From Archilochus colubris (taxonomy: Eukaryota > Chordata > Aves > Apodiformes > Trochilidae), in the NCBI GenBank assembly GCA_023079485.1, contig CM041115.1, positions 43,145,805 through 43,209,804 of the forward strand: 64,000 nt of DNA, in the 5' to 3' direction. A model generated the notes under the pieces. The model worked only from the letters and a program-made list of their open reading frames with translations. It did no database searches and was not told where the DNA came from. Positions 48,185 through 58,375 of this stretch are shown here, in pieces (within the stretch, counting starts at the first letter, position 1; each line of letters begins with the position of its first letter). The position numbers and the translations under genes were made by a program.

Positions 48185-48665
48185 GTTAAACCGTGTGGTT
48201 GAGCAGGTATTCCTCCATGGTTCATGGACAGCTCAAACTGAACTGGGCCTATCCTGGAACTGGGCCTGAGGGGAGAGCCATCATTAGAAAAAGGGAAAAG
48301 TGTGAAGAGGAAAGACCAGCAGAGGGGAGCTGTTATGGTCTGAGCACAGTCCCCCAAGTCCCAGCATCCTCTACTGTTCAGTGCTGGGAGTAGCAGGGTC
48401 AGCAGTAAAGAGTGATGTTGAGCCTGGGAAAATGAGGGGAAGCTGTTTTCCACTTGTCATTACTTAAATCTATATTAATTTGCAATAAATTAAATTTATC
48501 TTCCCCAACTCAAGCCTGTTTTGACCATGGCAGAAATTTATAAATTATTTTTATGTCTCTATCTCAACTCAAAGTATTTTTCATTGTATTTTTCCCCTTG
48601 TCTTGTTAAGGCAGCTAAGTCACTCAGCAGCTTGGCGGGCATTTGACTGGGGTCAACCCACCACA
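48185..48665 (+). mobile_element. Family 1 LTR, partial, with intact 3' end
   Basis: The right half is clear: 'GAGCCTGGGAAAATGAGGGG', 'TTTGCAATAAATTAAATTTA' (AATAAA-type signal), 'TTCCCCAACTCAAGCCTGTT', 'TCTCTATCTCAACTCAAAG' and the terminus 'GGGGTCAACCCACCACA'. This is the end that the copy at 21137-22105 has lost. The left half is more diverged, with one possible 'GAGCAGGTATTCCTCCATGG' unit of the GC-rich repeat region. It lies directly after the family 2 LTR in the same orientation. Confidence 0.6.
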
Positions 48666-48790
48666 ATATGCCATAGGAATGGACGACAGCAGAGCTTTAG
48701 GGATACTTTAGACATGGAAACATTAAAAAGGTAGGAACAGGAAGACAATAATTGCACGTGAACCTGCTTATGCGTGGAAGATGGAGTCTT

Positions 48791-49367
48791 ACCAGTGGAT
48801 AAGCACAACACAAGTGCTTGATCGCTCCCTGCCCATCTACAGTGGGATAGGAGAGAGACAAGAAGAGTAAAACCAGGAAATTCAGAAACTGATTAAGATA
48901 ATCTAATAATCAAAAGAAAGACGAAGGGAAAGGAGAAAAAAAAAAAAAAAAACCAAAAAAAAAGAAAAAAAAAAAAGAGAGAGAGAAACAACCAAACAAA
49001 CAGAAACAATGAAAGAAAGAAGTGATTCAAATGCCCAGCAAATCTTCTAGCAAAGTCTTCTTCACCAAAGAAAACCTGCTTTCTATTTTTATTGCTAAGC
49101 AAGACACATAGAAAGGGCTACCCCTTTAGTCGGTTTGCCTCAATATCCTGGCTGTGCCAGGATACACAATTCTTAACCAACTTCAACCTACTTCATTAGG
49201 TTGTAGAGGGAGAAAAAAGAGAAAGTTCTAATGCTGTTCAAGTACTTCTGAGCAATATCCATAATACTGGTGTGTTATCAATATTTTTTAGTCACATATC
49301 CAAAACACAGCACCATTCAGGTTGCTATGGAGAAAACTAATGCCACTCTAGCCAATCGCAGTACATT
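48791..49367 (-). mobile_element. Family 3 LTR, reverse strand, with A-rich expansion
   Basis: Read on the minus strand, this is a second near-full copy of the LTR at 40128-40720. The plus strand shows, left to right, 'GATAAGCACAACACAAGTGC', 'CATCTACAGTGGGATAGGAG', 'TAAAACCAGGAAATTCAG', an A-rich tract, 'GTGATTCAAATGCCCAGC', 'TATCCTGGCTGTGCCAGG', 'TCCAAAACACAGCACCATTC' and a start near 'GCCAATCGCAGTACATTA'. Those are the reverse complements of the U5-to-U3 blocks of the family. The A-rich run (about 48936-48985, with GAGAGAGA) sits in the R/U5 part. Confidence 0.62.
48936..48990. repeat. A-rich/(GA)n low-complexity tract
   Basis: Poly-A interrupted by CC and G, followed by GAGAGAGAGAAA and CAAACAAACAG. 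It lies within the reverse-strand family 3 LTR and is probably an expansion of an A-rich stretch of that LTR. Confidence 0.85.
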
Positions 49368-49419
49368 ATAGCAGTCTTCATATAAAACAATACATCAGAG
49401 GAGCAGGTGACCCTGCTGC

Positions 49420-50394
49420 TGGTAACCCAGTTGGAGGCCTGTAACCCCCAGGGGTGTACCCCAGGGGTCAATACTCAGTCTGGTCTTGTTCAATATGTTC
49501 ATCAACCACCTAGATGAGAGGAGAGAGTGTATCCTCAGCAAGTTCACTGAGGATACAAATCTGGGAGGAGTGGCTGACACTCTGGATGTCTGTGCTGCCA
49601 TCCAGCATGACCTGGACAGGATGAAGAGCTGGGGAGAGAAGAAACTGATGAGGTTCAATAAGAGTAGTGCCCTGCACCTCACTAGAAAAAACACCAGGCA
49701 CTATTATGGGTTTTGCTGCTGGAAAGCAGTTCAGAGGAGAAGTATCTGGGGTTCTGATAGATTGTAAGTAATCCATGAGCCAGCAGTGTGCCCTTGCTGC
49801 CAGGAAGGCCATTGGAATCCCAGGCTGCATAAAGAAAAGTGTGGCCAGAAGGTCAAGGGAAGTCATTCTCCCCCTCTACTGTGCTCTGGTGAGGCCACAG
49901 CTGGAATAATATTTCTAGTTCTGTGCTCCCCAGTCCAAGAGATATGGGGAAGTACTGGGGAGAGCCCAGAGGAGGGCAAAAAAGATGATTGAGGGATTGG
50001 AGCATCTCTCTTATGAGGGAAAGGTAGAAGGGAGACTTTGTTAGTGTCTACAAGTGGTGTGTCTACAAGATGTTGTTAGTGTCTACAAAGGTGGGTGCAA
50101 GAAAGATGGAGTCAGACTCTTCTCGGTAGTTCCAGTGACAAGATGAGGGGCAACAGACACAAACCGGAACACAGAAAGTTACAATTAAACATAATAAAAA
50201 ACTTTTTTATTATGAGGTTGGCAAAGCACTGAAACAGGATGCCCAAGGAGGTTGTGGAGTCCCCTTCTCTAGAGATACTCAAAACCTGCCTGGATGTCCT
50301 GTGTAATGCTCTAGGTGATCCTGTTCTAGTGGGACAGTTGGACTAGATGTTCTCTAGATGCCTTCCAACTCTGGTAATTCTGTGATTCTGTGAA
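49420..50394 (+). mobile_element. CR1 LINE, about 1 kb, 5' truncated
   Basis: Forward-strand CR1 from the reverse transcriptase palm to the tail. It starts near 'CCCCAGGGGTCAATACTCAG', and the 49486-49767 frame reads 'LSKFTEDTNLGGVADTL' and 'LMRFNKS'. It continues through 'CCCTCTACTGTGCTCTGGTG', 'CTGAAACAGGATGCCCAAGG' and 'GGACAGTTGGACTAGATGTT' to the end tail 'AATTCTGTGATTCTGTG'. An internal short tandem repeat lies at 50039-50088. It lies about 50 bp after the family 3 LTR. Confidence 0.93.
49486..49767 (+). pseudogene. CR1 reverse transcriptase remnant (49.5 kb copy)
   Basis: A 93-codon frame with the conserved CR1 pieces 'FNMFINHLDE', 'CILSKFTEDTNLGG', 'AAIQHDLDRMKSW' and 'LMRFNKS'. The catalytic F-A-D-D box has become F-T-E-D, which removes the first aspartate. 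The frame is lost soon after. It is non-functional. Confidence 0.85.
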
Positions 50395-51654
50395 GTACAT
50401 GTGGCATCACCTATAAAGAAATAACTTTACACAAAAATTTAGATCTTTAATCTTGTTGGCATGGATTAATATGTATGAAAACAAAGCATTAAAATATTAC
50501 TCAAGACAATGTAGATATTGCTCTGTTTTATATTTTATTAGATTCCATTAAATCAGGTTTTTAGGTTGCAATAATTTATGGATGGTATATAATGCTACAC
50601 TATCTGTAAGCCAAGCAGGACATACAGCAGTAAAACAGCAGCTAATTGTGACAGTAGCTATGTTTCACAGTACACTAGAAGCATATTCACACTGAATGAC
50701 CTTTTATTGCCAAAAGGAGAGAACAAGAAAAAAAACATCTTGAATATGCAGAAGAGCAGTCATTACACTGACCAAGAAGAGATTATCAAGGAAATTGAAA
50801 ACAGGATAGTGATGAGAAACAAAAGAGATTTGGAGATTCATGACAGGCACCAAGCACCCAGTCCCTTCAGAAGCATCTTTTTCTTCTTAGAGCAATTGCT
50901 GTTTTGAATAAACAGGCTGGAGCAAAAGAACACTCAGAAAAACCTCCTAACTGGTTAGAAAAACTCCGAGCAGCATTGTTGCCAAGTCCATCTGAAGAGA
51001 GCACACAATAGGCATAGTTCATTTGCTTTCTATTTCTTGCTTAGAATAAATGTGACTTGAAGAAATCTGGGTCAGTGTGGGTACATCCATCTCGTTCCAA
51101 CAGGCTCTCTACAGCCCAAAACATTTCTGTATTGTGAGGCAAATGAGTCAGACTCTCAGTTAAAGCTTCCACCTTATCAGCCCCATTCTGTGGTTTATCC
51201 ATGGAAACTGGAGAATTCCGTCCCAGAACAAAATCTTGCCCAGTTGCTGAAAAGGCAAAGGTAGATGACACAAGCTCTGCCATAGGAATCATAGCTTTCA
51301 TTGATTAATTCTAATCTGACTTCAGCATCTTGCTTTTTGACTGTGGTTTGCAGGTGGGGTTTGAACATCTTCCCTGGCTTCTAGGTACAGTTTTATAGTC
51401 ATCTTTCTCCTATATATCCCTAGGGTTATATCCTTCGCAAAGGATGTCAGCACTGCACCAGGCAGGAGGATGTAAACTGGACATGATGATTCTGGCTACA
51501 GGAGAAGGACCCAAGTTTTGCTATAGCCAAACATCTGAGAAAGTAGATGACATACAGCAGCCTGTCACAAAATCAACTGAGACACATTGACAAGCTGATT
51601 AGTCCTATCAGGAAGCAAAGCACTGTAGGATACCAGCTGGAAGCTGGCCAACTT
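50395..51654. other. Unique sequence, no gene seen
   Basis: No repeat or exon recognised between two CR1 copies. Confidence 0.5.
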
Positions 51655-52250
51655 AGAATCACATAATCATGGAATTTTCAGGGTTGGAAGGGGCCTTTAA
51701 GACCATCTATTTCCACCCTCTCCTGCCATGGGCAGGGACACCTCCCACTAGATCAGGTTGCTCAGAGCCCTGTCCAGCCTGGTCTTAAAAACTTACTGGG
51801 ATGGGGCTTCCACCACCTCTCTGGGAAGCCTGTTCCAGTGTCTCATCACCCTCATAGTGAAGAACTTCTTACTAACTTCCAATCTAAATCTGCCCTCCTC
51901 TAGTTTGAATGCATTCCCCCCAGTCCTATCACTACCTGACATCCAAAAAAGTCCATTGTCAGCTTCCTTGTGTCCCCCCTTCAGATACTAGAAGGCTACA
52001 GTAAGGTCTCCTCAGAGCCTTCTCCTCTCCAGACTGAATAACCCCAACTCTCTTAGACTATCTTCATAGGAAAGGTGCTCCAGCCCTCTGATCATCCTCA
52101 TGGCTCTTCTCCGGACACTCTCCAGCATGTCCATGTCTTTCTTGTAATGAGGGATCCAGGACTGCACACAGTACTCCAGGTGAGGTCTCAGAAGAGCAGA
52201 GTAGAGGGGGAGAATCACCTCCCTCAACCTCCTGGCCATGCAACGTAATG
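51655..52250 (-). mobile_element. CR1 LINE, about 0.6 kb, reverse strand
   Basis: The left edge shows tail-derived 'AGAATCACATAATCATGGAA', then the reverse complement of 'AAGGCCCCTTCCAACCC'. The order continues through 'CCATGGGCAGGGACACCTCC', 'CTGGGAAGCCTGTTCCAGTG' and 'TTCTCCTCTCCAGACTGAAT' into the end of ORF2. It is relatively well preserved. Confidence 0.94.
52012..52250 (-). pseudogene. CR1 ORF2 C-terminal end
   Basis: The reverse frame reads '[20 protein letters not shown]', '[20 protein letters not shown]', '[20 protein letters not shown]' and '[14 protein letters not shown]'. This is the standard end of the CR1 ORF2 protein, with little change. The catalytic palm is missing through 5' truncation, so it encodes no enzyme. 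The frame's apparent start beyond 52250 is in unrelated flanking sequence. Confidence 0.9.
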
Positions 52251-54887
52251 TGAGACTTAGAGAAGTGTCCAAGTGAATGTTAGGACCCATTAACTTCATA
52301 TGCTGTTTACATGCTTTTCACTAAAATATAGGAAACACATGATCTGACCAGTTAATTCACCTAAAGACTTGCAGGAAGTACAAACAGGTAATTTCAACAC
52401 TAATAAATTAAATTTGGTGTAGATTAACCCCTGACCCCCACCAAGATAGTTATTTACATGTACCTGTTCTTTGAAACTGATGAGCTCATTTTGGAATAGA
52501 TAGAAAAGTATATTACTTGTCCTTATTTTCTGATTACTACATTTTCAAATTGTGTTAAACATCATAATGAGATAGCAAATCAGCATCAGTAGGAAAATAG
52601 AGTGAGACTGAGTTTTTATGATGTTTTTCACAGATATTTTTTTCCTTTCTTCTTCTTTACAATCAGTTTCCAAGATAATTGTGCCTCCCTTCACTGAAAA
52701 TGATGACTGTACTTACGTATTGCCCTGTAGAAAGTGAAACTGCATGCCTCAGTGAATTCTATCATCATTTCACCCCCTAATGAGAGATTGTTTGCAGGCA
52801 GATGAAATTAAATTGTAAGCTCTATTGACTTCAACAACAGGTGCCATTTGTGAAAACCCAAAGGGAACTATTGAATTGTCAAAAAGATTTAACTCTTCCT
52901 GACACAGAGGCATCAGATAACATCTTCTTGATACCGGCACCTCACATAGTTCCAGCAAATGCAGTATATGATCTAGTCTGTAACATCACTGGCAAAATGA
53001 CTAGAAAAGCTGAATTAACTGCAAATGAAACAGCTATCCTATCTGAGTTTTGAGTTGTATTAAATGCACATAAATAAAATGAAAAAGAAAGGGGGAAATT
53101 AATCTGAAAAAAATAATCTGGAAAGCAGTTAGAATTTCAGGAAATTTCCATTAAAAAAAATAATCTCCATGGTTAAAATTAACTCAAAAGTGTACTTGGC
53201 AAAATTTAGTAGGAAGAGTTTCATTTACAAATGTTGCACTCCTCACCCATCGCCTTAGGCTGTGAAAGGTTGCCAATTATTTGATCTGCATATGAAATTA
53301 CGTGGAGATGATCACTGATAAGCTATGCAAAAGACATCTGTGAAAGAGAAGGCATTCACCTTTTTCAAACCATTATGACTCAGTTGTGATCTGACAGACT
53401 AAGTATTAGCTCAATGTCTGTTTTTTGTACGAGTCCAAAACACTGGTGACTTTAGTTCCAAACAGAAAGAATGTCCAAATCCCCCATGTTAAACCAAATA
53501 AGAGCTGGTACTCTTTGAGTGACTTCCTCAATATTGTTTCTTTCCCTGACATAAGAATTCTGTTCTTGTCAGATAGAGAGTCAATCACCACTATCTAGGA
53601 AGAGAATCCTCTCTGTTTCTGGCTATAATTTGATATTTCAGTGATGTGAAGAACAATTAAATACTTAAGCATTACATAACTTCAAAAGTCTCTTTTGAGA
53701 TTAAAAATATGCAAATGATAATGTCTAATATGGCTATGGTAAAATTCTTTAATTCTGACTTGAAAGCAAAGAGATTTCCAGACAGCATGATATATTTGAT
53801 CCAATGAAATAATCAAACCAACTTTGTATCACTTTGGTGGCAATTTATCTTCTCTGCCTGAAGCAGAAAGATATTCCTGCTGCAATAATGGATTTATGTA
53901 GTTTCTCCCATATCTGTTTCTTTCAGTTTAAGTATTCAAAAATGTGAAGTCCTTTAGTGGGTAATAGCTTCAGGCATGCAACAGATAGGAGACTTCCAGG
54001 AGATGAAGGTTAGAACATTCCCTTGTTGAATATGGTTACAGGGCTCCAAGTCAGCAATCTTGCTCTGCTCACAGGCCCTTACATTCTCTCCCTCATTATA
54101 ATGGTGGGAAAAGGGAAAGAAAGGCTCTGGAAACTAATGGCCTGCAATTGCAGAAGTGCCACAGAATGCAGGTTTAAATAGCCAGCTAGCAGTTTCTCAG
54201 CATTTAACACCCACTGTCCCAGGTTTGCAGTAGCAGTAGCAGTAGCAGCAGCAAAATCCGTGTGCCTGCTGCTCTGGATCTGTGCAGGCTCCTGCCCCAA
54301 GTCCTCACCAACACCACACCCATCACAGGCACTGCCTGATCCCTTCTGGGCACAGTCACCACCACCTCAAGGCAGGGAATAGCAAGCAAGTCATGCAAGC
54401 ACCTGGTGAGGTAATGCCTGTTTTATTCTGGTAAGAAGTGAGATGTGCTGATAACATCTCTGACATTTAATGATGTTGCTTTCATTTTGAACACATCATT
54501 GAACAGATATTGAATCAATTCATTTTGGTAATAGACTCAAAGCGGCTGAGCTTCTGTTTTAATAAATAAATAAATACAAACCCCAGACACTTTTCTGTGT
54601 GGAGTTGAGGGGGGGAACAGCCATAACCCCCCCATTATATATCTGTTAGCATTTCATTCACCTTGCTTTTCTGCATGCATCTGCATATGCCTTTAAAAAA
54701 TTATTTCATTTGCCTGTTCTTGTCTGCAGCTATTAATAATTCTGAGATCAATCTGCATAATATTCTTTGTCAGGCTGGCCATTCCAAAATAAATGCTAAA
54801 TCTTAAATATTTAAACCATGTTTTCCAATTTGTCTAGAGAAGGTTTAGTTTAGATATCGTTAGGCTTTAACAAAAGAAACATCATCA
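52251..54887. other. Unique sequence, no gene seen
   Basis: No transposon or exon recognised. It contains an imperfect GTAGCA/GCA repeat near 54225-54252 and a short AATA repeat near 54561-54576. Confidence 0.5.
54225..54252. repeat. (GTAGCA)n short repeat
   Basis: Four GCAGTA-type units followed by GCAGCAGC. Low complexity; the flanking frames translate it as Ala-Thr or Leu runs and are not credible proteins. Confidence 0.75.
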
Positions 54888-55454
54888 GTACAATGAGGGA
54901 GGTGATTCTGCCTCTCTCTTCCTTGGTGAGACCCCACCTGGAGTACTGTCTCCCTTTCTGGAGTCCCCAGTATAAGGACAGAGAGATGATCCTAGAGAAG
55001 TCCAGATGAGGGCTACCAAGATGACGAGAGGACTGGAGAATCTCTCCTATGAAGATAGGTTGAGAGAGATGGGCTTGTTCAGCCTGGAGAAGAGAAGGGG
55101 ACATCCTACAGCTGCCTCCAGTATTTGAAGGGAGCCTACAGAAAAAGTTGGAGAGGGACTTTTTACAAGGGCATGTGTTGTTAAGACAAGGGGGAGCGGT
55201 TTCAAACTTTGAAAGAGTGTGGATTTGGATTCAGTATTAGGAAGAAATTCTTTACTGGGATAATGATAAGACACTCTAAAAGGTTGCCCAAGGAAGTTGT
55301 GGATGGCCCCTCCCCTCCCTGAAAGTGTTCCAGGCCAGGTTGGATAGGGCTGTGAGCAATCTGGTCTAGTGGAAGGTGCTCCTGCCCATGGTAGGACTGT
55401 TGGACTAGATGATCATTAAGGTGTCTTCAAACCCAAACCATTCTATGATTCTAT
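54888..55454 (+). mobile_element. CR1 LINE, about 0.57 kb, with tail
   Basis: It starts at 'GAGGGAGGTGATTCTGCCTC', in the region encoding L-R-E-V-I-L-P. It passes 'GAGACCCCACCTGGAGTACT', 'GGAGAATCTCTCCTATGAAG' and 'TTCAGCCTGGAGAAGAGAAG', and ends in 'AACCATTCTATGATTCTAT'. Forward strand, 5' truncated, with broken frames. Confidence 0.94.
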
Positions 55455-55455
55455 T

Positions 55456-55526
55456 TTCCAGACAGAACAGTATTACCTTTTGTAATGCTGTAATGTTCCA
55501 GACAGAACCAATTACCTTTTGTAATT
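55456..55526. repeat. About 41-bp tandem duplication at a CR1 end
   Basis: 'TTCCAGACAGAAC...ATTACCTTTTGTAAT' occurs at 55456-55486 and again at 55497-55526 with small changes. It lies immediately after the CR1 tail. Confidence 0.8.
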
Positions 55527-57244
55527 TTGTTTCTTCAGCTTGTAACAAACAGGGGAGGTTATTATTATGTTAGGATATTAATCTGTGTTACTAATGGTTT
55601 CCTGTATTTTTTTTTGTCAATATCCAACCTCTTTCCTGTCTTACTACTTTTGCCTTTGCTGAACTCTCTTCCCCTGTGGAGACAACTACATGGTCTCTGA
55701 TAAAAAAGCTATAATGAAATCATAAAGAGGGCATTGCCTTACCAGGCTTTCACCAAATTCTGCCTCTGCCTTTCCTTTTCTTGAGTAAGCAATAAGATGC
55801 AGAAACATCAAGTGGATGGTCCAACAGCTTTTTTCTCAATGATAGGGTAAAATTGTTTCAGCAGGAAGGTAATAAGCTGTTAACAAAGATGTTTGAAGCA
55901 AACCATGCTCATATGATGAATAAAAGGAGTCTATTGAATCATTCAGATAAAAGGGTGGGATAGAGGTCAACCATGTAATGACACCAGGCTGGCTATTCTG
56001 TGTTCCCTAAGTTGGTTATGACTCTACTTAGCTTCACATATTAACAGGAAAGGCCACACTGCTGTGATTTGCTATTGAAAATCCAAAAAAAGAAGATACT
56101 CTGCGGGCAGTGCTCTGCCTCCATTCTTGGTTCTGAACAATATCTGAATTGCGGGGCAGCAAGACATAAAGTCTTAAACCCTTTCAGGTCAAAGAAATTG
56201 GAGAATTGGTTGTACATGCAGGCATCTTACCTACTCCCTGCTGATAATTCTACCAGTGTATCCCATGAGTGAGTATTTCTATAGCCTTCCTTTTCTCCTC
56301 AAGAAACTTCAGTATTCAACAATGCACAAAATAATCTAACTTAAAGTAATTAGCTACGCACCAATGCAGATGCTAATATATGCAAATCTCTCTCATTAAG
56401 TCCCACAAGAACTTTCCTGGTGATTTAAGAATTACCTACTCACATACCTTAGGAAGCTCCAGGGCTAACAGCAGCTACAGATCGTATTTTGGATTTAGAC
56501 AACTGAAGTGGCAGGTAGCATTTTAAAACTTTTATGAACTTTCTTGATTATGGTCTCTCCATTTTTCAGTTTCACAATCTACAAAATGGAAAACTGGATT
56601 CCTGTATCATTTTCCAGGAGAATAAATAGGTCAGACATTAAAAAATGTTCAGGTAATCCATCAGCACATGAATGCCACTGAAGTCAGAAATAATGGTATA
56701 TATCTTTTGATCAAGCCAGTTAAATCTCCAGCTACATAGGACCAAGTTTTCACAGGGCTATGAACAGGGCTATTACATCACTTGGTACTGAACAATAAAG
56801 AAGAAGTTCTTATTTAATTTCTCTTCTATAGTTGAAGGCAGTTTTATGTCTCCTGTAACTTGGTATCAATGAGCAGGTCTCCAGCACCGCTGAAACAACA
56901 CTAGATTTGAAAGATGTACAAAGATTGGTACTACCAAACATATAAGCTCTGAATGCCAAACCAAGATTTTTCCAACAGCCATATCTAGTTTCCCTGGTTC
57001 AGTAGAAAAGCTGCAAGTAAAGAACACATAGAATCCTAGATATGGCAGGAGTCAATGATAGGATGAGATCTCCTCATAACACAAACTACCACATTTATAG
57101 AAATAGAAATTTTCCACGTGGAATATAACTACAACTTGAATTTCACCTATGTTATCAGTGTTTGTACAGTGATACTCTGTCAACCAATAACTTTAGTGCC
57201 ATCTTGCTAGAAAAGATGGGTAAAATAGATATTCACCAAGGAGA
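55527..57244. other. Unique sequence, no gene seen
   Basis: No repeat or exon was firmly recognised. A weak resemblance to MIR lies near 56563-56600. Confidence 0.5.
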
Positions 57245-58375
57245 AATCATAGCCCTCTATGATGATGTGATTGAATGGGCAGATGCAGTCAGAGCAGTGG
57301 ATGAGGCCTACCTTGACTTTAGCAAGGTTTTCAGCACTGTCTTCTATAATGTCCTTGTGGGTGAGTGTGGGTTAGAAGAGAGGACTGTGAGGTTGAAAAC
57401 CGGCTAAACAATAGAGCTCAGAAGATTGTGGTCAACAGTGTAGTCCAGTTTAAAACCTGTGACTAGTGGTGTTCCCATGGGGTAGGTACTGGATCCATTC
57501 TTATTCAACATCGTCATCAATGACCTGGATGAGGGGACAGTTTGCTGATGACATGAAACTGGGAGGGTTGTCTGATGCCCTGAAAGGCTGTGCAGCCATT
57601 CAGCAAGATCTGGACAAACTGGAGATTTTGGTAAACGGGGACCTAATGAGGTTCAACAAGAATAAATATACAGTTCTGCACCTGTGGAGGAATAATATCA
57701 TGCACCAACACAGGTTAGGGGTTGACCTGCTTGAAAGCAACTCCATGGAGTTCTGGTGAACACTAAATTATCTGTAGAACAGCAGTGTGCCCTTGTGGCC
57801 CAGAAGGCCCATGGTATCATGGGGTGTATTAAGAAGAGTGTCTAGCAGGTTGAGGGAGGTCATCCTCTCCCTCTACTCTATCCTAATGAGATCACATCTG
57901 GAGTGCTGTGTCCAGTTCTGGGCTCCCCAGTTCAGGAGGGACAGGGATACTAGACAGAGTCCATCAGGGCGATGAAGGTGATCAAGTGACTGGAACATCT
58001 GTCTTACGAGGGAAGGCTGAGACATCTGGGTCTGTTTAGTCAGGAAAAGACTGAGAGGGGATCTTATTCATGTTTGTAAATACAGGGTGGATATTAAGAA
58101 GAGGCCAGTGTGATAGGATGAGGGTCAATGGACAGAAATTGAAACACAGGAAGTTTCACTTCAACATGAGGAAAAACTTCTTTACCAAAAGGGTGACAGA
58201 CCACTGCAACAGGATGCCCAGAGAGGCTGTGGAGTCGCCTTCTCTGGAGACTTTCATGACATATCTGGAAATGTTTCTGTGTCATCTGCCCTAGGTGATC
58301 CTGCTTTGTCAGGGCAGTTGGGCTCAATTATCTCCAGAGGTCCATTCCAATCCCTACCATTATTTGATTCTATGA
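57245..58375 (+). mobile_element. CR1 LINE, about 1.1 kb, forward strand
   Basis: One of the two longest CR1 copies here, and it reaches further 5' than most of the others. It starts near 'CTATGATGATGTGATTGAAT', before the reverse transcriptase 'F-S-K-A-F-D' motif. It runs through the palm, 'GTGTGCCCTTGTGGCCCAGA', 'CTGGAGTGCTGTGTCCAGTT' and 'GCAACAGGATGCCCAGAGAG', and ends at 'TATTTGATTCTATGA'. Several deletions break the frame. Confidence 0.93.
57295..57960 (+). pseudogene. CR1 reverse transcriptase remnant (57.3 kb copy)
   Basis: Three separate frames hold the domain in order. First is 'DEAYLDFSKVFSTVFYNVLV', where the usual first aspartate motif K-A-F-D-T-V has become K-V-F-S-T-V. Next is 'GQFADDMKLGG', in which the catalytic F-A-D-D box is kept although a deletion just before it removes the usual T-L-S-K segment. 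It is followed by 'LVNGDLMRFNKNKYTVLHL'. Last is '[20 protein letters not shown]'. Frame shifts between the three and loss of the first aspartate make it inactive. Confidence 0.88.

Noticed and set aside
48115..48453. 112-codon reverse frame
   Set aside because: It is antisense to the family 2 and family 1 LTR junction and has no domain.
21137..49367. A complete endogenous retrovirus between LTR copies
   Set aside because: No gag, protease, reverse transcriptase of retroviral type, integrase or env motifs were seen between LTRs, and the LTRs belong to different families or orientations.
56563..56600. Possible MIR-like 'TCAGTTTCACAATCTACAAAATGG'-type motif (split here as CAGTTTCACAATC and CTACAAAATGG)
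   Set aside because: Only one short block resembles MIR and the flanking blocks are missing, so it was not called as a feature.
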